Of a DNA stretch of 64,000 nucleotides, positions 9,106 to 22,822 are shown one piece after another; within the stretch, counting starts at the first letter, position 1; every line of letters starts with the position of its first letter. Source of the DNA: CAWINH01 sp963837425 (lineage in GTDB: Bacteria > Chloroflexota > Limnocylindria > QHBO01). The notes beneath the pieces were generated by a model. The model had not been told where the DNA came from, did no database searches, and saw only the letters and a list, made by a program, of their open reading frames with translations. Both the position numbers and the translations under genes were made by a program. The stretch is taken from contig CAWINH010000003.1 of assembly GCA_963837425.1 (NCBI GenBank), positions 62,001 to 126,000 on the forward strand. The letters are read 5' to 3'.

Positions 9106-9249
9106 GCTACGGCCAGTCGGTCCTCTCGTACGGGCGCTGCCGTGCCGCGCTGACGGCGCGGTTCGCAGACACCAAACGCGCCGCACACAGGCGGCGGGCC
9201 GCCAGAGTATAGGTGCGCGCCGCGGCTGCCCGCAAGGCGCCGGAGAGCG

Positions 9250-11214
9250 TCAGGCAAGCATCCCCTCGCGCGCCAGGTGGCGCTTCAGCCGCTCGGCCAG
9301 CTCGCGCGTGATGCCGGGGGTGCCGGCGACCTCGTCGATGGTCGCCTCGCGGATGCGGCGGACGCTCCCGAACCGCTTGAGGAGTGCCTTCTTGCGCGCC
9401 GGGCCAATGCCCTCGACGTCGTCGAAGACGCTGGCCAGCGCCCGCTTGCCGCGCACCATGCGGTGGTACGTGATCGCGAAGCGGTGCGCCTCGTCGCGGA
9501 TGCGCTGCACGAGGTAGAGCCCCTGGCTCCTGCGCGGCAGGACGATCGGCGCGCTGCGGCCCGGGACGTACAGCTCCTCGAACCGTTTCGCGAGCCCCGC
9601 GAGCGGCACGTCCGTGAGCTCGAGCTCGGTGAGGGCTCCCGCCGCCGCCGAGAGCTGACCCTTGCCGCCGTCCACGATGACAAGGTCAGGCAGCGCCCAG
9701 CCGGGATCTAAGCGCCGTCGGCCGTCCTCGCGCCCCTCGTCGTCGCCACTCCACTCCCCGGGTGCCTCGTCGGCGCCGACAGCCGCCAGGGAGAGGGCGC
9801 CGGTCTCCGCCCGCAGCCGTGCGGCGCGGCTGAATCGGCGGCGGAGCACCTCGGCCATCATCCGGAAGTCGTCCGGCGTCTCACCGGACCGGATCCGGAA
9901 GCGGCGGTACTCGCGCGGCTCCGGCCGGCCGTCGATGAAGACGACCATGCTGCCTACCGCGCTCGTGCCCTGGATATTGCTCATGTCGTAGCACTCGATC
10001 CGCTCCGGGGGGCGGTCGAGGGCGAGGGCCGTGGCGAGCTCGTCGAGCGCTTCGTCGCGCTTCCCGGCGTCCGCGAGCCACTCGGCCCGCTCCTTGGCGA
10101 GCGCCTCGACCGCGTTCTGGGTGGCGAGCGCCACCATCCGCCGCTTCTCGCCACGCGCCGGCACGTGGATCGTGACCCGCGAGCCACGACGCTCGGCGAG
10201 GAAGGCGGCGAGGCCGTCGAGGTCCGACGGATCGGCCGGGACGAGGATCTCGCGCGGCGGACGCTCGGTCGCAGCGTAGTACTGCTGGAGGAACGTGCCG
10301 AGCACGTCGGCGTCGGTCGCGTCCCGCGCGTTCTCGAGGATGAAGTGCTCGCGGCCGATCATCTTCCCGTTGCGCACGACGAACAGCTGGAGGCACGCCT
10401 CCCCCTCCTCCCGGGCCATCCCCACCACGTCGTGCTCGGCGCGGCTGTAGGCGGCCATCTTCTGCTGCTCGATCGTGCGCTCGACGGCGCGCAGCTTGTC
10501 GCGCGCCACCGCCGCCTGCTCGAAGCGGAGCGCCTCGGCGTTCGCCTCCATCTCGGTCCGCAGCTCGTCGGCGATCCCCTCCTGCTTCCCGTCGAGGAAA
10601 TCCACGATGCGGCCGATCGTGGCGCGGTACGGCGCTTTCTCGACGGCGCCGATGCAGGGGCCCTGGCATCGGTTGATGTAGTAGAGGAGGCAGGGTCGTT
10701 CGAGAACCCGCTTCCCCTCGGGGATCTCGAGGTTGCAGGTCCGGAACGGGAAGATCTTGCGAAGGAGCTTCAGCGTCTCGTCGACGCTCACCGCGGAGGC
10801 GTACGGCCCGAAGTAGCGGCTCCCGTCGCGGGCCAGCTTCCGGGTGCGGACGATCCGTGGGAAGTCCTCGGCGAGGGTCACCTTCACGAACGGGTAGCTC
10901 TTGTCGTCGCGGAGCCGGATGTTGAACCGCGGCCGGTGCTCCTTGATGAGGTTCCCCTCGAGGAGGAACGCCTCGCTCACCGTATCGGTGAGGATGTAGT
11001 CGACGTCCGCGACCTCCTGGGTCATGCGCAGGATCCGCCCGTCGAGCGCGCCCTTGCTGCCGAAGTAGCTTCGCACCCGGTGGCGGAGCGAATCGGCCTT
11101 GCCCACGTACAGCACGCGCCCATCGGCGTTCTTCATGAGGTAGACGCCGGGCGAGGTGGGGAGCTGGCGGAGGATGGCGCGCAGGTGCTGCTCGCGCGCC
11201 GGATCGGGGGTCAC
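9250..11214 (-). CDS. uvrC: Excinuclease ABC subunit UvrC
   Basis: UvrC, the dual-incision nuclease of nucleotide-excision repair, 654 residues. The N-terminal GIY-YIG domain (GVYLMKNADGRVLYVGKA, from about residue 23) makes the 3' cut. A Cys cluster (RTCNLE, RPCLLYYINRCQGPC) and a UVR motif follow, then the RNase H-like domain with IECYDMSNIQG and VDGGKGQL, and a C-terminal helix-hairpin-helix pair (VEGIGPARKKALL, VAGTPGITRELAERL). About 40 acidic/Arg-rich residues are inserted just before the DGGKGQ strand. The start is GTG, 7 nt after a TAGAAT hexamer, consistent with a leaderless mRNA. Confidence 0.96.
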   Translation of the reverse strand: MTPDPAREQHLRAILRQLPTSPGVYLMKNADGRVLYVGKADSLRHRVRSYFGSKGALDGRILRMTQEVADVDYILTDTVSEAFLLEGNLIKEHRPRFNIRLRDDKSYPFVKVTLAEDFPRIVRTRKLARDGSRYFGPYASAVSVDETLKLLRKIFPFRTCNLEIPEGKRVLERPCLLYYINRCQGPCIGAVEKAPYRATIGRIVDFLDGKQEGIADELRTEMEANAEALRFEQAAVARDKLRAVERTIEQQKMAAYSRAEHDVVGMAREEGEACLQLFVVRNGKMIGREHFILENARDATDADVLGTFLQQYYAATERPPREILVPADPSDLDGLAAFLAERRGSRVTIHVPARGEKRRMVALATQNAVEALAKERAEWLADAGKRDEALDELATALALDRPPERIECYDMSNIQGTSAVGSMVVFIDGRPEPREYRRFRIRSGETPDDFRMMAEVLRRRFSRAARLRAETGALSLAAVGADEAPGEWSGDDEGREDGRRRLDPGWALPDLVIVDGGKGQLSAAAGALTELELTDVPLAGLAKRFEELYVPGRSAPIVLPRRSQGLYLVQRIRDEAHRFAITYHRMVRGKRALASVFDDVEGIGPARKKALLKRFGSVRRIREATIDEVAGTPGITRELAERLKRHLAREGMLA

Positions 11215-11221
11215 CCTGTGG

Positions 11222-11227
11222 ATTCTA
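11222..11227 (-). promoter_or_regulatory. -10 element (TAGAAT) of uvrC
   Basis: TAGAAT on the minus strand ends 7 nt before the uvrC GTG, leaving no room for a ribosome binding site. The same hexamer precedes uvrA, uvrB and the J-domain gene at 30766. Confidence 0.5.
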
Positions 11228-11246
11228 TGCCGATGCGCCCGCGGTC

Positions 11247-12431
11247 TCAGCCGCTCGGGCTGGCGGTCGGCGACGGGATCGGCTGGGCGAGCTCCGTCTG
11301 GAGCCAGGTCTTGATCGGGCCATAGTCGGTGGTCGAGACCTGGCCCTTCGGGATGAGGATGTACTGGCCGATCGTGTTCGTCGTCGCCACGAGCTGCTCG
11401 TCGACCTTCATCTCGAGGCGGCGATCGATCCGCAGGTGGCCGCTCAGCAGGAAGAGGTCGATGGCCGACATGTCGGTCCGCATCTGCCCCTTCAGGGCGT
11501 CCATCATCTTCAGGGCCGGGCCAAAGGAGCCCGGTCCCCCACTTCCGAGCTTCGTGCGCAGCGCGCTCAGCACGCGCTGCTGACGGACGGAGCGCGCGAA
11601 GTCGCTGGACTCGGCCGCCACGCTCGTGTACCGCGAACGGACGTAGTCGAGGGCCAGTGCGCCATCGAGATGGACGGTACCTGCGGCGAAGTGGCCGCCG
11701 TCCCAGACATGGGCCTTGAACTTGTCCTCCGACCAGGTGTATGAGAAGGCGGTGGGGTTCGTAATCGTCACCCCGCCGAGCGCATCGACGACCTCTCGAA
11801 AGCCGCCAAAGTCGATCGCCAGCCAGTGATCGATCGTCAGACCGGTCACCTGCGAGAGGACGTAGCTCATGAAGCGCCCGCCCTCGTCGATGCCGCCGTT
11901 CAGCTGCCCGAGGGCAAACGCCTCGTTGATCTTCGCGTTGTCGGGAATCTCCGGCAGCCCCTCGACCCAGAAGTCGCGCGGGATCGGGATCAGCGTCGTC
12001 GTGTCGGTCACAGGATCGATGCTGAGGATCTGAATCGAGTCGGCGAGGTAGGTGCCGCTCGTATGCTCAGGCCCGCCGTAGCCGTAGAGGGCGATGTTCA
12101 CCCGATCCTTGCCACCCAGCGGCCCGAAGAGATCGAAGCTCGTCGACGCGGCCGACGAGACCGAGGCGTTGAATGCCGCGACCCGCTGCCAGAGGAGCAG
12201 ACCGCCGCCGATCACAGCGACGAGCAGGATCAGGACCGAGAGGAGCAGCACCCGCCGCACGCGCACCGGCCGGCGGGTGGCCGGCTGCCGAGCGCCCTCG
12301 CCCTCGGTTCGTGGCTGCCCCCGATCCAGGCCCCTCTCCTGCGGGTCCTCCGCGCGGGCCGCAACGGCACGCATGCGACGGGTTCGGGTCGATGGGGTCG
12401 CCTGGCGACGCGGGCCCGGACGGCGGTTCAT
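11247..12431 (-). CDS. LytR-CpsA-Psr (LCP) family cell-wall glycopolymer transferase
   Basis: LCP-family membrane enzyme of 394 residues. Known members attach lipid-linked glycopolymers to peptidoglycan. A long basic cytoplasmic tail (1-60) precedes one membrane helix (about 61-81), and the LCP domain follows on the outside. Expected features are present: NIALYGYGG, DSIQILSIDP, TLIPIPRDFWVEG (the Pro-Arg-Asp lipid-phosphate contact), an INEAFALGQLNGG segment, and LDYVRSRY followed by DFARSVRQQRVL. A Ser/Pro tail ends the protein. The substrate is not identifiable. It is divergent from the helicase gene at 12587. Confidence 0.88.
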   Translation of the reverse strand: MNRRPGPRRQATPSTRTRRMRAVAARAEDPQERGLDRGQPRTEGEGARQPATRRPVRVRRVLLLSVLILLVAVIGGGLLLWQRVAAFNASVSSAASTSFDLFGPLGGKDRVNIALYGYGGPEHTSGTYLADSIQILSIDPVTDTTTLIPIPRDFWVEGLPEIPDNAKINEAFALGQLNGGIDEGGRFMSYVLSQVTGLTIDHWLAIDFGGFREVVDALGGVTITNPTAFSYTWSEDKFKAHVWDGGHFAAGTVHLDGALALDYVRSRYTSVAAESSDFARSVRQQRVLSALRTKLGSGGPGSFGPALKMMDALKGQMRTDMSAIDLFLLSGHLRIDRRLEMKVDEQLVATTNTIGQYILIPKGQVSTTDYGPIKTWLQTELAQPIPSPTASPSG

Positions 12432-12586
12432 GCGGGGGGCTGGAGCATGGGTCTGGGTGGTCCTCCTGTGGCCGTCTGCGGGCCGGCGACAGGATAGCCG
12501 CGATCGGCGGCTAGCGTCGCTCCGCCAAATCGCCCCGCTAAGTGACCGCGCATGCCGCGGTAAGCGCCTGTCGTCATCCTTCGCGG

Positions 12587-14266
12587 ATGGCCGGGGTCGC
12601 AGAGCTTGCCGAAGGCCTGGTGGCGGGCCTGGATCCGGAGCAGCGCGCTGCCGCGCTTCTCCCGGACGGCCCCGCCCAGATCATCGCACCGGCCGGCAGC
12701 GGCAAGACGACGACCCTCATCGCGCGCCTCGGCGTGCTCCTCGCCCGCGGCGTGGCACCGGAACGGATCGGGGTCGTCACGTTCAATCGCGACGCCGCCG
12801 CGGAGCTGACCGAGCGGATCGCCCGACGCCTGGCGCCCACGGTGCCGGACACCACGCGGATCGAGGTCCGGACGCTGCACGCCATGGCGCGCCAGGTCCT
12901 CCTCGACGCGTCGGAACCGGTGGAGCTCCTCCGGGATCGACTGCCACTGCTGCGGGCGATCCGGCGACGCGCCCTCGAACGAGCACCCGACGAGGAAGGA
13001 GCGCCAGGTGACCAGCTCGAACCGCCTGAGCCGGCGGCGCTCGACACCGCGATCTCGGCGTGGAAGGTCGAGGGCCGGGAGATTTCGCCGGCGGGGAGGC
13101 CGCTCGCAGACGAGTACGTCCGGCGGCTCTCGGCACGCGGCCAGATCGATTTCGATGACCTGCTCGTACGCGCCCTCGAGCGCCTCGACGCCGACCCGGC
13201 ACTCCGCCGCCGGTGGCGATCCCGCTTCGCCCATCTCCTCGTGGACGAATTCCAGGACGTCGACGCCGCACAGCTGCGCCTCGTTCGCGAGCTGGCCGAG
13301 CCGGAGCGCAACCTGTTCGTGGTCGGCGATGACGACCAGACGATCTACGCATGGCGGCTGGCCGACGTCCGACGGATCCTCGGGTTCGGGGACGCGTATC
13401 CCGGCGCCCGCCGGATCCAGCTCGCGACGAACTATCGCTGCCCGCCGGCGGTGATCGAGGTCGCCGCCCGGCTCGTCGCGGTGAACCGCGAGCGCTTCAC
13501 GAAACGAATCGAGCCCCCGCCCGATCGCCGGGAGGCCGACGATGGTGCCATCGCGGCCGTCTCGACTCGCGCGACGGGTTGGGAGGCGGCGCTCGTGCGG
13601 TGGGCGGCGGCTGGCGCACAGGCCGGTGAGACGTTCTGCTTCCTGGCGCGAACCCGGGGCGAGCTCCTCCCGATCCTGCTGGCGCTCGTCCGCGCCGGCG
13701 TGCCGCATCGCACCACGGTGACCGGGCCGCTCGATGCCGAACGTGTGCGCGACCTGCTGGCGGCCGCCGCCGACCTTCCGCCCCGCGCCCCCCCGTTCGC
13801 GGAGCTCTTGCGGCTGCGGGTGACCCGTGGCTGGCGGCGCGCGGACGCGAACGACGAGATCGGCGACGAGGAGCACGCTGCGCTCGATGCGCTTCTCGGC
13901 TGGGCGGCCGGCTTCGGTGAGCTCGGCATCTTCCTCGCCGCGGCGGCCGCCATGGCGAGGCGCGTCGCGGCGCTCCGCCGTCCGGATGCCGGCGTCGAGC
14001 TCGTCACGGTGCACGGCGCGAAGGGCCGGGAATGGCAGACCGTCGTCGTGCTCGGCATGGAGGAGGATCGGATGCCGAATCGGCGATCGCTGGCCGAAGC
14101 CACGGATCCGGCCCGGGCGCTCGAGGAGGAGCGACGCCTCGCGTACGTCGCCGTGACCCGCGCGACGCGGCGCCTGGTGCTCGCCGTGAATCCCGACCGC
14201 CCCTCCCCGTTCCTGGGGGAGATGGGCCTGCTGCCTAGAGCCCGACCTCGGGGGCAACCGCGCTGA
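12587..14266 (+). CDS. UvrD/PcrA-type superfamily 1 DNA helicase, short form
   Basis: SF1A DNA helicase, 559 residues, shorter than typical UvrD/PcrA (about 700). Walker A APAGSGKTTTL (about residue 33), motif Ia VTFNRDAAAEL, motif II LLVDEFQDVD, motif III VVGDDDQTIYAWRLAD, motif IV LATNYRCP, motif V VTVHGAKGREWQTVVVLGMEEDRMP and motif VI EEERRLAYVAVTRATRRL are all present, so ATPase and translocase function should be intact. The shortfall is in the 1B and 2B subdomains. The ATG before MAGVAELAEG is preferred; a GTG at 12542 is also in frame. The 3' end overlaps the convergent HD-domain gene by 32 bp. Confidence 0.88.
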   Translation: MAGVAELAEGLVAGLDPEQRAAALLPDGPAQIIAPAGSGKTTTLIARLGVLLARGVAPERIGVVTFNRDAAAELTERIARRLAPTVPDTTRIEVRTLHAMARQVLLDASEPVELLRDRLPLLRAIRRRALERAPDEEGAPGDQLEPPEPAALDTAISAWKVEGREISPAGRPLADEYVRRLSARGQIDFDDLLVRALERLDADPALRRRWRSRFAHLLVDEFQDVDAAQLRLVRELAEPERNLFVVGDDDQTIYAWRLADVRRILGFGDAYPGARRIQLATNYRCPPAVIEVAARLVAVNRERFTKRIEPPPDRREADDGAIAAVSTRATGWEAALVRWAAAGAQAGETFCFLARTRGELLPILLALVRAGVPHRTTVTGPLDAERVRDLLAAAADLPPRAPPFAELLRLRVTRGWRRADANDEIGDEEHAALDALLGWAAGFGELGIFLAAAAAMARRVAALRRPDAGVELVTVHGAKGREWQTVVVLGMEEDRMPNRRSLAEATDPARALEEERRLAYVAVTRATRRLVLAVNPDRPSPFLGEMGLLPRARPRGQPR

Positions 14267-14813
14267 GATGGCGGACCATGTTCGCGACGTGCTCGTCGAA
14301 CTCGAGGTCGATCTCGGTGGCGCCGGCCAGCAGCATCTCGCGCGGGACGGCGCGAGCGAACGCCCTGTCCTTCATGCGCTTCCGGACGTTCGCGGGCTCG
14401 ACATCGGCCATCCGCTTCGACGGTCGCATGAGCGCCACGGCCACGAGGAAGCCGGCGAGCTCGTCGCACGCATAGACGAGGTGGTCGAGGCGGCTCGTCC
14501 GAGCAACGCCCAGGGCGTCGTTGTGGGCTCGGACCGCGTGCACCACCTCGGCGGGATACCCGCGTCGTGCGAGCTCGTCGGCACCGATGGCGCCGTGCGT
14601 CGCCGGATCGGGGTGCCGCTCGTAGTCGAGGTCGTGGAGGAGGCCGGCCAGCCCCCAGCGCTCGACGGTGGCGTCGTCCAGCCCGTCGCCGGCCGCATAG
14701 CCGCGCACTCCCGCCTCCACCAGCAGGCCGTGCTTGCGGAGCGACTGGTTCTCGTTCCATTCGTGGAGCAGGGCGAGCGCCTCGGACCGCGCCGGGGTGA
14801 CGTCGTCGTTCAT
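14235..14813 (-). CDS. HD-domain protein (predicted phosphohydrolase)
   Basis: Small HD-superfamily protein, 192 residues, similar to proteins annotated as HDIG-domain hydrolases. The metal-binding series is visible: His in LRKHGLLVEA, the HD doublet in GLLHDLDYERHPDPATHG, further His in VHAVRAHND, and a C-terminal Asp in YACDELAG. The substrate is unknown; nucleotides or other phosphate esters are usual for this fold. The ATG overlaps the stop of the upstream methyltransferase (ATGA), so the pair is translationally coupled. Confidence 0.8.
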   Translation of the reverse strand: MNDDVTPARSEALALLHEWNENQSLRKHGLLVEAGVRGYAAGDGLDDATVERWGLAGLLHDLDYERHPDPATHGAIGADELARRGYPAEVVHAVRAHNDALGVARTSRLDHLVYACDELAGFLVAVALMRPSKRMADVEPANVRKRMKDRAFARAVPREMLLAGATEIDLEFDEHVANMVRHLSAVAPEVGL

Positions 14814-15682
14814 GCGGCGATCCCGCGACCGTCGCCCGACGGATCCCAGGACACGATCCCGATCCGGTCCGGCTCCTCGGGGAGCCCGACGCCGTCCGCG
14901 TCGGTTATCAGGCGCGACCGCACCTCTGCCGTCAGTGTCCCGTCGGCGGGGCTGCCCTCCGGGATCCACAGCTGGTGCCGGAGCATTCCGAGCAGGGTCG
15001 CCTCGTCCGGCCAGCGGCGTCGCGGGACCTCCACCCGGGTCACGACGGGTCGGCGGCCGCGTGCCGCAACGAGCTCGAGGAGCTCGGGCAGCGCCGGCAG
15101 GCTGGCGCGTCGCTCCCCGTGAATGAGCGGCCAGAACGGATCCGCGTATCCGGCAGGAGGTCGCTCCATGAAGACCGCGACGCAGGCGCGGCCGGCGGCC
15201 GCGTCCATCGCGTCGAGGAACGGACCGATCAGCTCCACGTCGTAGCCGACGTGCGCAATGAGGGAGACCTCCGCGTGCGGGATCTCTCCGGCCGGCGGCC
15301 ATCGGTCCTCGATGATCCGCACGTTCGCGATCTCGTGCTCCGCCATTCCCGCCCGAAGCGCCGCGGCCATGGCCGGTGACGGCTCGACCGCCAGCACCTC
15401 GCGCGCCGCGAGCGCGAGCGGCAGCGCATAGCGACCTGCGCCGGCGCCGATGTCGAGCCACGCCTCACCGGTGCGAACCATCCCGACCAGAGCATCGCGG
15501 ACCGGGTCACCGGCGCGGCGCGGGTCGGCCACGAATCGGGTGCTGACCGGCGCATAGAAGTCGGAGGCCTCCTTGACCTGGCTGCAGCGCTCGACCTGCT
15601 CCCGGTTCGCGCGCACGCGCGCGCCCCACGCGTCCGCGAGGGCCACAGGATCCGAGGTGGCGGTTCGGTTCACGCTCGACAT
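14810..15682 (-). CDS. Class I SAM-dependent methyltransferase
   Basis: A 290-residue protein with a Rossmann-type methyltransferase core. Motif I LDIGAGAGRYALPLA lies near residue 80, the acidic end of strand 2 in LAVEPSPAM, and motif II-like IIEDRWPP follows. An N-terminal helical region (QVERCSQVKEASDFYAP) is seen in several uncharacterised methyltransferases. The substrate is unknown. The gene is coupled to the HD-domain gene by a 4-bp overlap and lies 28 bp downstream of uvrA on the same strand. Confidence 0.82.
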   Translation of the reverse strand: MSSVNRTATSDPVALADAWGARVRANREQVERCSQVKEASDFYAPVSTRFVADPRRAGDPVRDALVGMVRTGEAWLDIGAGAGRYALPLALAAREVLAVEPSPAMAAALRAGMAEHEIANVRIIEDRWPPAGEIPHAEVSLIAHVGYDVELIGPFLDAMDAAAGRACVAVFMERPPAGYADPFWPLIHGERRASLPALPELLELVAARGRRPVVTRVEVPRRRWPDEATLLGMLRHQLWIPEGSPADGTLTAEVRSRLITDADGVGLPEEPDRIGIVSWDPSGDGRGIAA

Positions 15683-15710
15683 GATAGGGCTGCCTCAGCA
15701 TAGGGCCGCC

Positions 15711-18641
<2,931 letters not shown>

Positions 18642-18650
18642 CGGCTCCCG

Positions 18651-18656
18651 ATTCTA
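18651..18656 (-). promoter_or_regulatory. -10 element (TAGAAT) of uvrA
   Basis: TAGAAT on the minus strand lies 9 nt upstream of the uvrA ATG. The SOS box at 18668-18681 covers the position of the -35. Confidence 0.55.
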
Positions 18657-18667
18657 TCAGAGATATG

Positions 18668-18681
18668 CGAACGTCCGTTCG
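18668..18681. promoter_or_regulatory. LexA/SOS box upstream of uvrA
   Basis: The sequence is cgaacgtccgttcg, a 14-bp palindrome (arms CGAAC and GTTCG, 4-bp centre) matching the Gram-positive-type SOS consensus CGAAC-N4-GTTCG. It lies 26 bp before the uvrA ATG, over the -35 region of the TAGAAT promoter, where a LexA-type repressor would block RNA polymerase. Confidence 0.75.
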
Positions 18682-18823
18682 GTTTCCGGGGGAGAGTTCC
18701 GGTGGTCCGATCTGTCCGCGGGACCGCGTGCCCCGCGAAGCGGCCACCACGTGGCTGATCGTGCTCGGGTTCGCCGCGTCCGCGTGACGAGTGCCGCGAA
18801 AGACCCGTACTGCCGCGTGTCGT

Positions 18824-19351
18824 TCAGCGTATCTGGCCCGTGTAATCGGTCACGACGAACGTTTCTCGGCAGCGCTCCGCCAGCTGCGGCGCACAGTCGG
18901 CGGCCGCTGGGTCGTCGAAGTGGCCAACGAAGACGAGCTGCTCGAGGCGCAGGTTGGGGCCGCCCGGCCCGGCCCGCGACGGGAATGGCTTCCCGTTCGG
19001 CGCCGCCAGGCGGAGCCCCGCAAGCTCGAGCTGCGCCTGGGACACGTCGAGCGCCGGCTGGTCGGGCATGAGGACCCGCAACGGGCACTCGCGCTCGAGC
19101 CAGGCAGCCGGCCGTTGCGGATCTCCGGTGTCCCCGACGCAGTCACCGGCGAGCTCCGCATACCAGCCCACGACGCGGACCTCGGTGGTTCCGAATCGTT
19201 CCGAGGGCGGGGTGCCGGTCAGGACGTCCTCGACCTGGTAGATCCGGAGCTCCGGGTTGAGCCCACCCAGCGAACCAATGGTCAGCAGCCCGAAGACGAG
19301 CAGACCGAGGGCGACGACGATCGCGAGGCCGATGCGGACCTCCCGCCTCAC
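18824..19351 (-). CDS. Hypothetical membrane-anchored protein
   Basis: No family recognised. About 175 residues: one N-terminal helix (VRIGLAIVVALGLLVFGLL, about residues 5-23) then a soluble, probably extracytoplasmic domain with beta-rich character and five cysteines that could form disulfides (DCVGDTG, ECPL, DCAPQ, RCRE). The start shown is a GTG overlapping the preceding stop codon (GTGA) with a GAGG element upstream; an in-frame ATG at 19378 is possible. It is the last gene of the uvrB run. Confidence 0.55.
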   Translation of the reverse strand: MRREVRIGLAIVVALGLLVFGLLTIGSLGGLNPELRIYQVEDVLTGTPPSERFGTTEVRVVGWYAELAGDCVGDTGDPQRPAAWLERECPLRVLMPDQPALDVSQAQLELAGLRLAAPNGKPFPSRAGPGGPNLRLEQLVFVGHFDDPAAADCAPQLAERCRETFVVTDYTGQIR

Positions 19352-19911
19352 GTCCCGGGGTCCTCGAGCCCCCGCCATGCGATCGCGAGGAGGCCGATCC
19401 CGCGCCGCCAGAGCTCCACCCGCGCGGCGTCATTCAGCCAGGTCGAGGCACCCGACGGGTGCGGGAGCGCGAGGATCTCGGCCCGCGGCGCCCGCTCCCA
19501 GCGCAGGCTGCGCCCAACGAGTCCATCGAGCCGCGCATCGGGACCGAACGCGTAGCGGTGGGCGAGGCCGCCGACCAGCACGACGAGCAGCGGGTCAACG
19601 AGCCTCACCTCCTCGTCGAGGATCGGGGCCCAGCGCCGCACATCGGCGCGCGATGGCGGCGAGTCGACCGACGCTCCGGGACGCCGGCCCGGGTAGCACT
19701 TCCCCACTGACGTCACGTATATCCGCTCACGGAAGTCATCGACGCCGATGCCCGCCAGCTCGAGCCAGCCGACGAGCCGCTTGCCGGCGTCATGCGCGAA
19801 CGGCAGACCGGTCTCGATCTCGCGCCAGCCGGGTGCCTGGCCGATGAGCATCGCTCGCTCATTGCCATCTCCGGACAGGACCGGCTTCCGACCGTCCGGG
19901 CAGCCGGGCAT
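19348..19911 (-). CDS. Uracil-DNA glycosylase superfamily protein
   Basis: A 187-residue protein of the UDG superfamily. Motif A appears as LIGQAPGWREIETGLPF (residues about 22-38), followed by the GKRLVGWLELAGI segment usual in family 4-type and related UDGs. YVTSVGKCYP and a LVVLVGGLAHRY strand lie in the middle, and motif B is ALPHPSGASTW. It would remove uracil or another damaged base to start base-excision repair. The [4Fe-4S] cysteine pattern of family 4 is not evident, so the exact subfamily is open. No in-frame ATG, GTG or TTG is seen further upstream. It lies in a run with uvrB. Confidence 0.75.
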   Translation of the reverse strand: MPGCPDGRKPVLSGDGNERAMLIGQAPGWREIETGLPFAHDAGKRLVGWLELAGIGVDDFRERIYVTSVGKCYPGRRPGASVDSPPSRADVRRWAPILDEEVRLVDPLLVVLVGGLAHRYAFGPDARLDGLVGRSLRWERAPRAEILALPHPSGASTWLNDAARVELWRRGIGLLAIAWRGLEDPGT

Positions 19912-20036
19912 CGCGTCCTGGAGCGCTCGCAGCCGGCTGCGGGCCGGGGCGCGGCGTGGGGCAGGCAGCGGCCACGGGCCGGCGTGGCGCGCGCGTTTCG
20001 GCGCGGCGGCCGCCCGGCGGTCATTCGCGGCGGCGT

Positions 20037-20654
20037 TCAGGTGTCGTCGCCCCGCAGGGCGTCCGCGAGCCGCAGGTCGTCGGCGATCGCAAGGCGAAGG
20101 ATGCGACGCACGCCGTCGGACCCGGGGCCGGCCGCACTCAGCGCATCGGTGAGGCGGTCGCGCGCCGCGTAGAGCCGGTCGAGCGGATCGACCGCGGCCG
20201 GCGTGTCCTCGCCCGTCAGCTCGCGAACGAAGCGCTCGTCCCGGGCGCTGATCGCGGCCAGGGCCGCCTCCGGCGGATCGGGCGCTTGATCCAGCGCATC
20301 GGCGAGCTCCTCGCGGGCCAGCTCGAGCCAGGTCAGGTAGGCGCCGAACTCGTCGTCCGTGGGTGGCAGCTCGTCGAGCGAGAATGAGGCTCGTCGGAGG
20401 CCTGTCTCGTCACGGGAGGCGGCGGCGCGCTCGACCTCGTACCAGTTGTCTCCGACGAAGGTCGGAGACGGCTCGCCCCGGTCGCGCAGCCAGGCGGTGA
20501 ACCTCGCCACGCGCCGAGGGATGGCCGCGACCGCCTCCTCATCGGTGGAGCCGAAGGCGGCACAGCCCGGCAGCTCGGCGGCGTAGGCCGCCACCGCGTC
20601 GTCCGGATCGAGCCCGGTCTCCACGAAGATCGCGTGCGGGAGGGTACCGGCCAT
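20037..20654 (-). CDS. HicB-like domain fused to a helical domain, function unknown
   Basis: Two-part protein of 205 residues. Residues about 5-60 (HAIFVETG, then AYAAELPGCAAFGSTDEEA) resemble the HicB fold, with the typical PGC-x-GST-EEA signature where strand 3 leads into the helix. The rest is mainly helical (FGAYLTWLELAREELADAL and a long C-terminal helix pair) and looks like a DinB-type bundle, though I see no full His triad. No HicA toxin gene is adjacent. The start 10 nt after the uvrB stop suggests co-transcription with uvrB. The domain reading is tentative. Confidence 0.6.
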   Translation of the reverse strand: MAGTLPHAIFVETGLDPDDAVAAYAAELPGCAAFGSTDEEAVAAIPRRVARFTAWLRDRGEPSPTFVGDNWYEVERAAASRDETGLRRASFSLDELPPTDDEFGAYLTWLELAREELADALDQAPDPPEAALAAISARDERFVRELTGEDTPAAVDPLDRLYAARDRLTDALSAAGPGSDGVRRILRLAIADDLRLADALRGDDT

Positions 20655-20664
20655 CAGCCGCGGG

Positions 20665-22812
<2,148 letters not shown>

Positions 22813-22822
22813 CGGCGGATGG

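Noticed and set aside
12428..12448. Six-codon leader frame (MLQPPA) with AGGAGG upstream whose stop overlaps the LCP-gene start
   Set aside because: The AGGAGG is 13 nt away and nothing else supports translation; a chance arrangement cannot be excluded.
20037..20654. Toxin-antitoxin system near uvrB
   Set aside because: Only a HicB-like fold is seen; no HicA or other toxin gene is adjacent, and the fused helical domain argues against a standard antitoxin.
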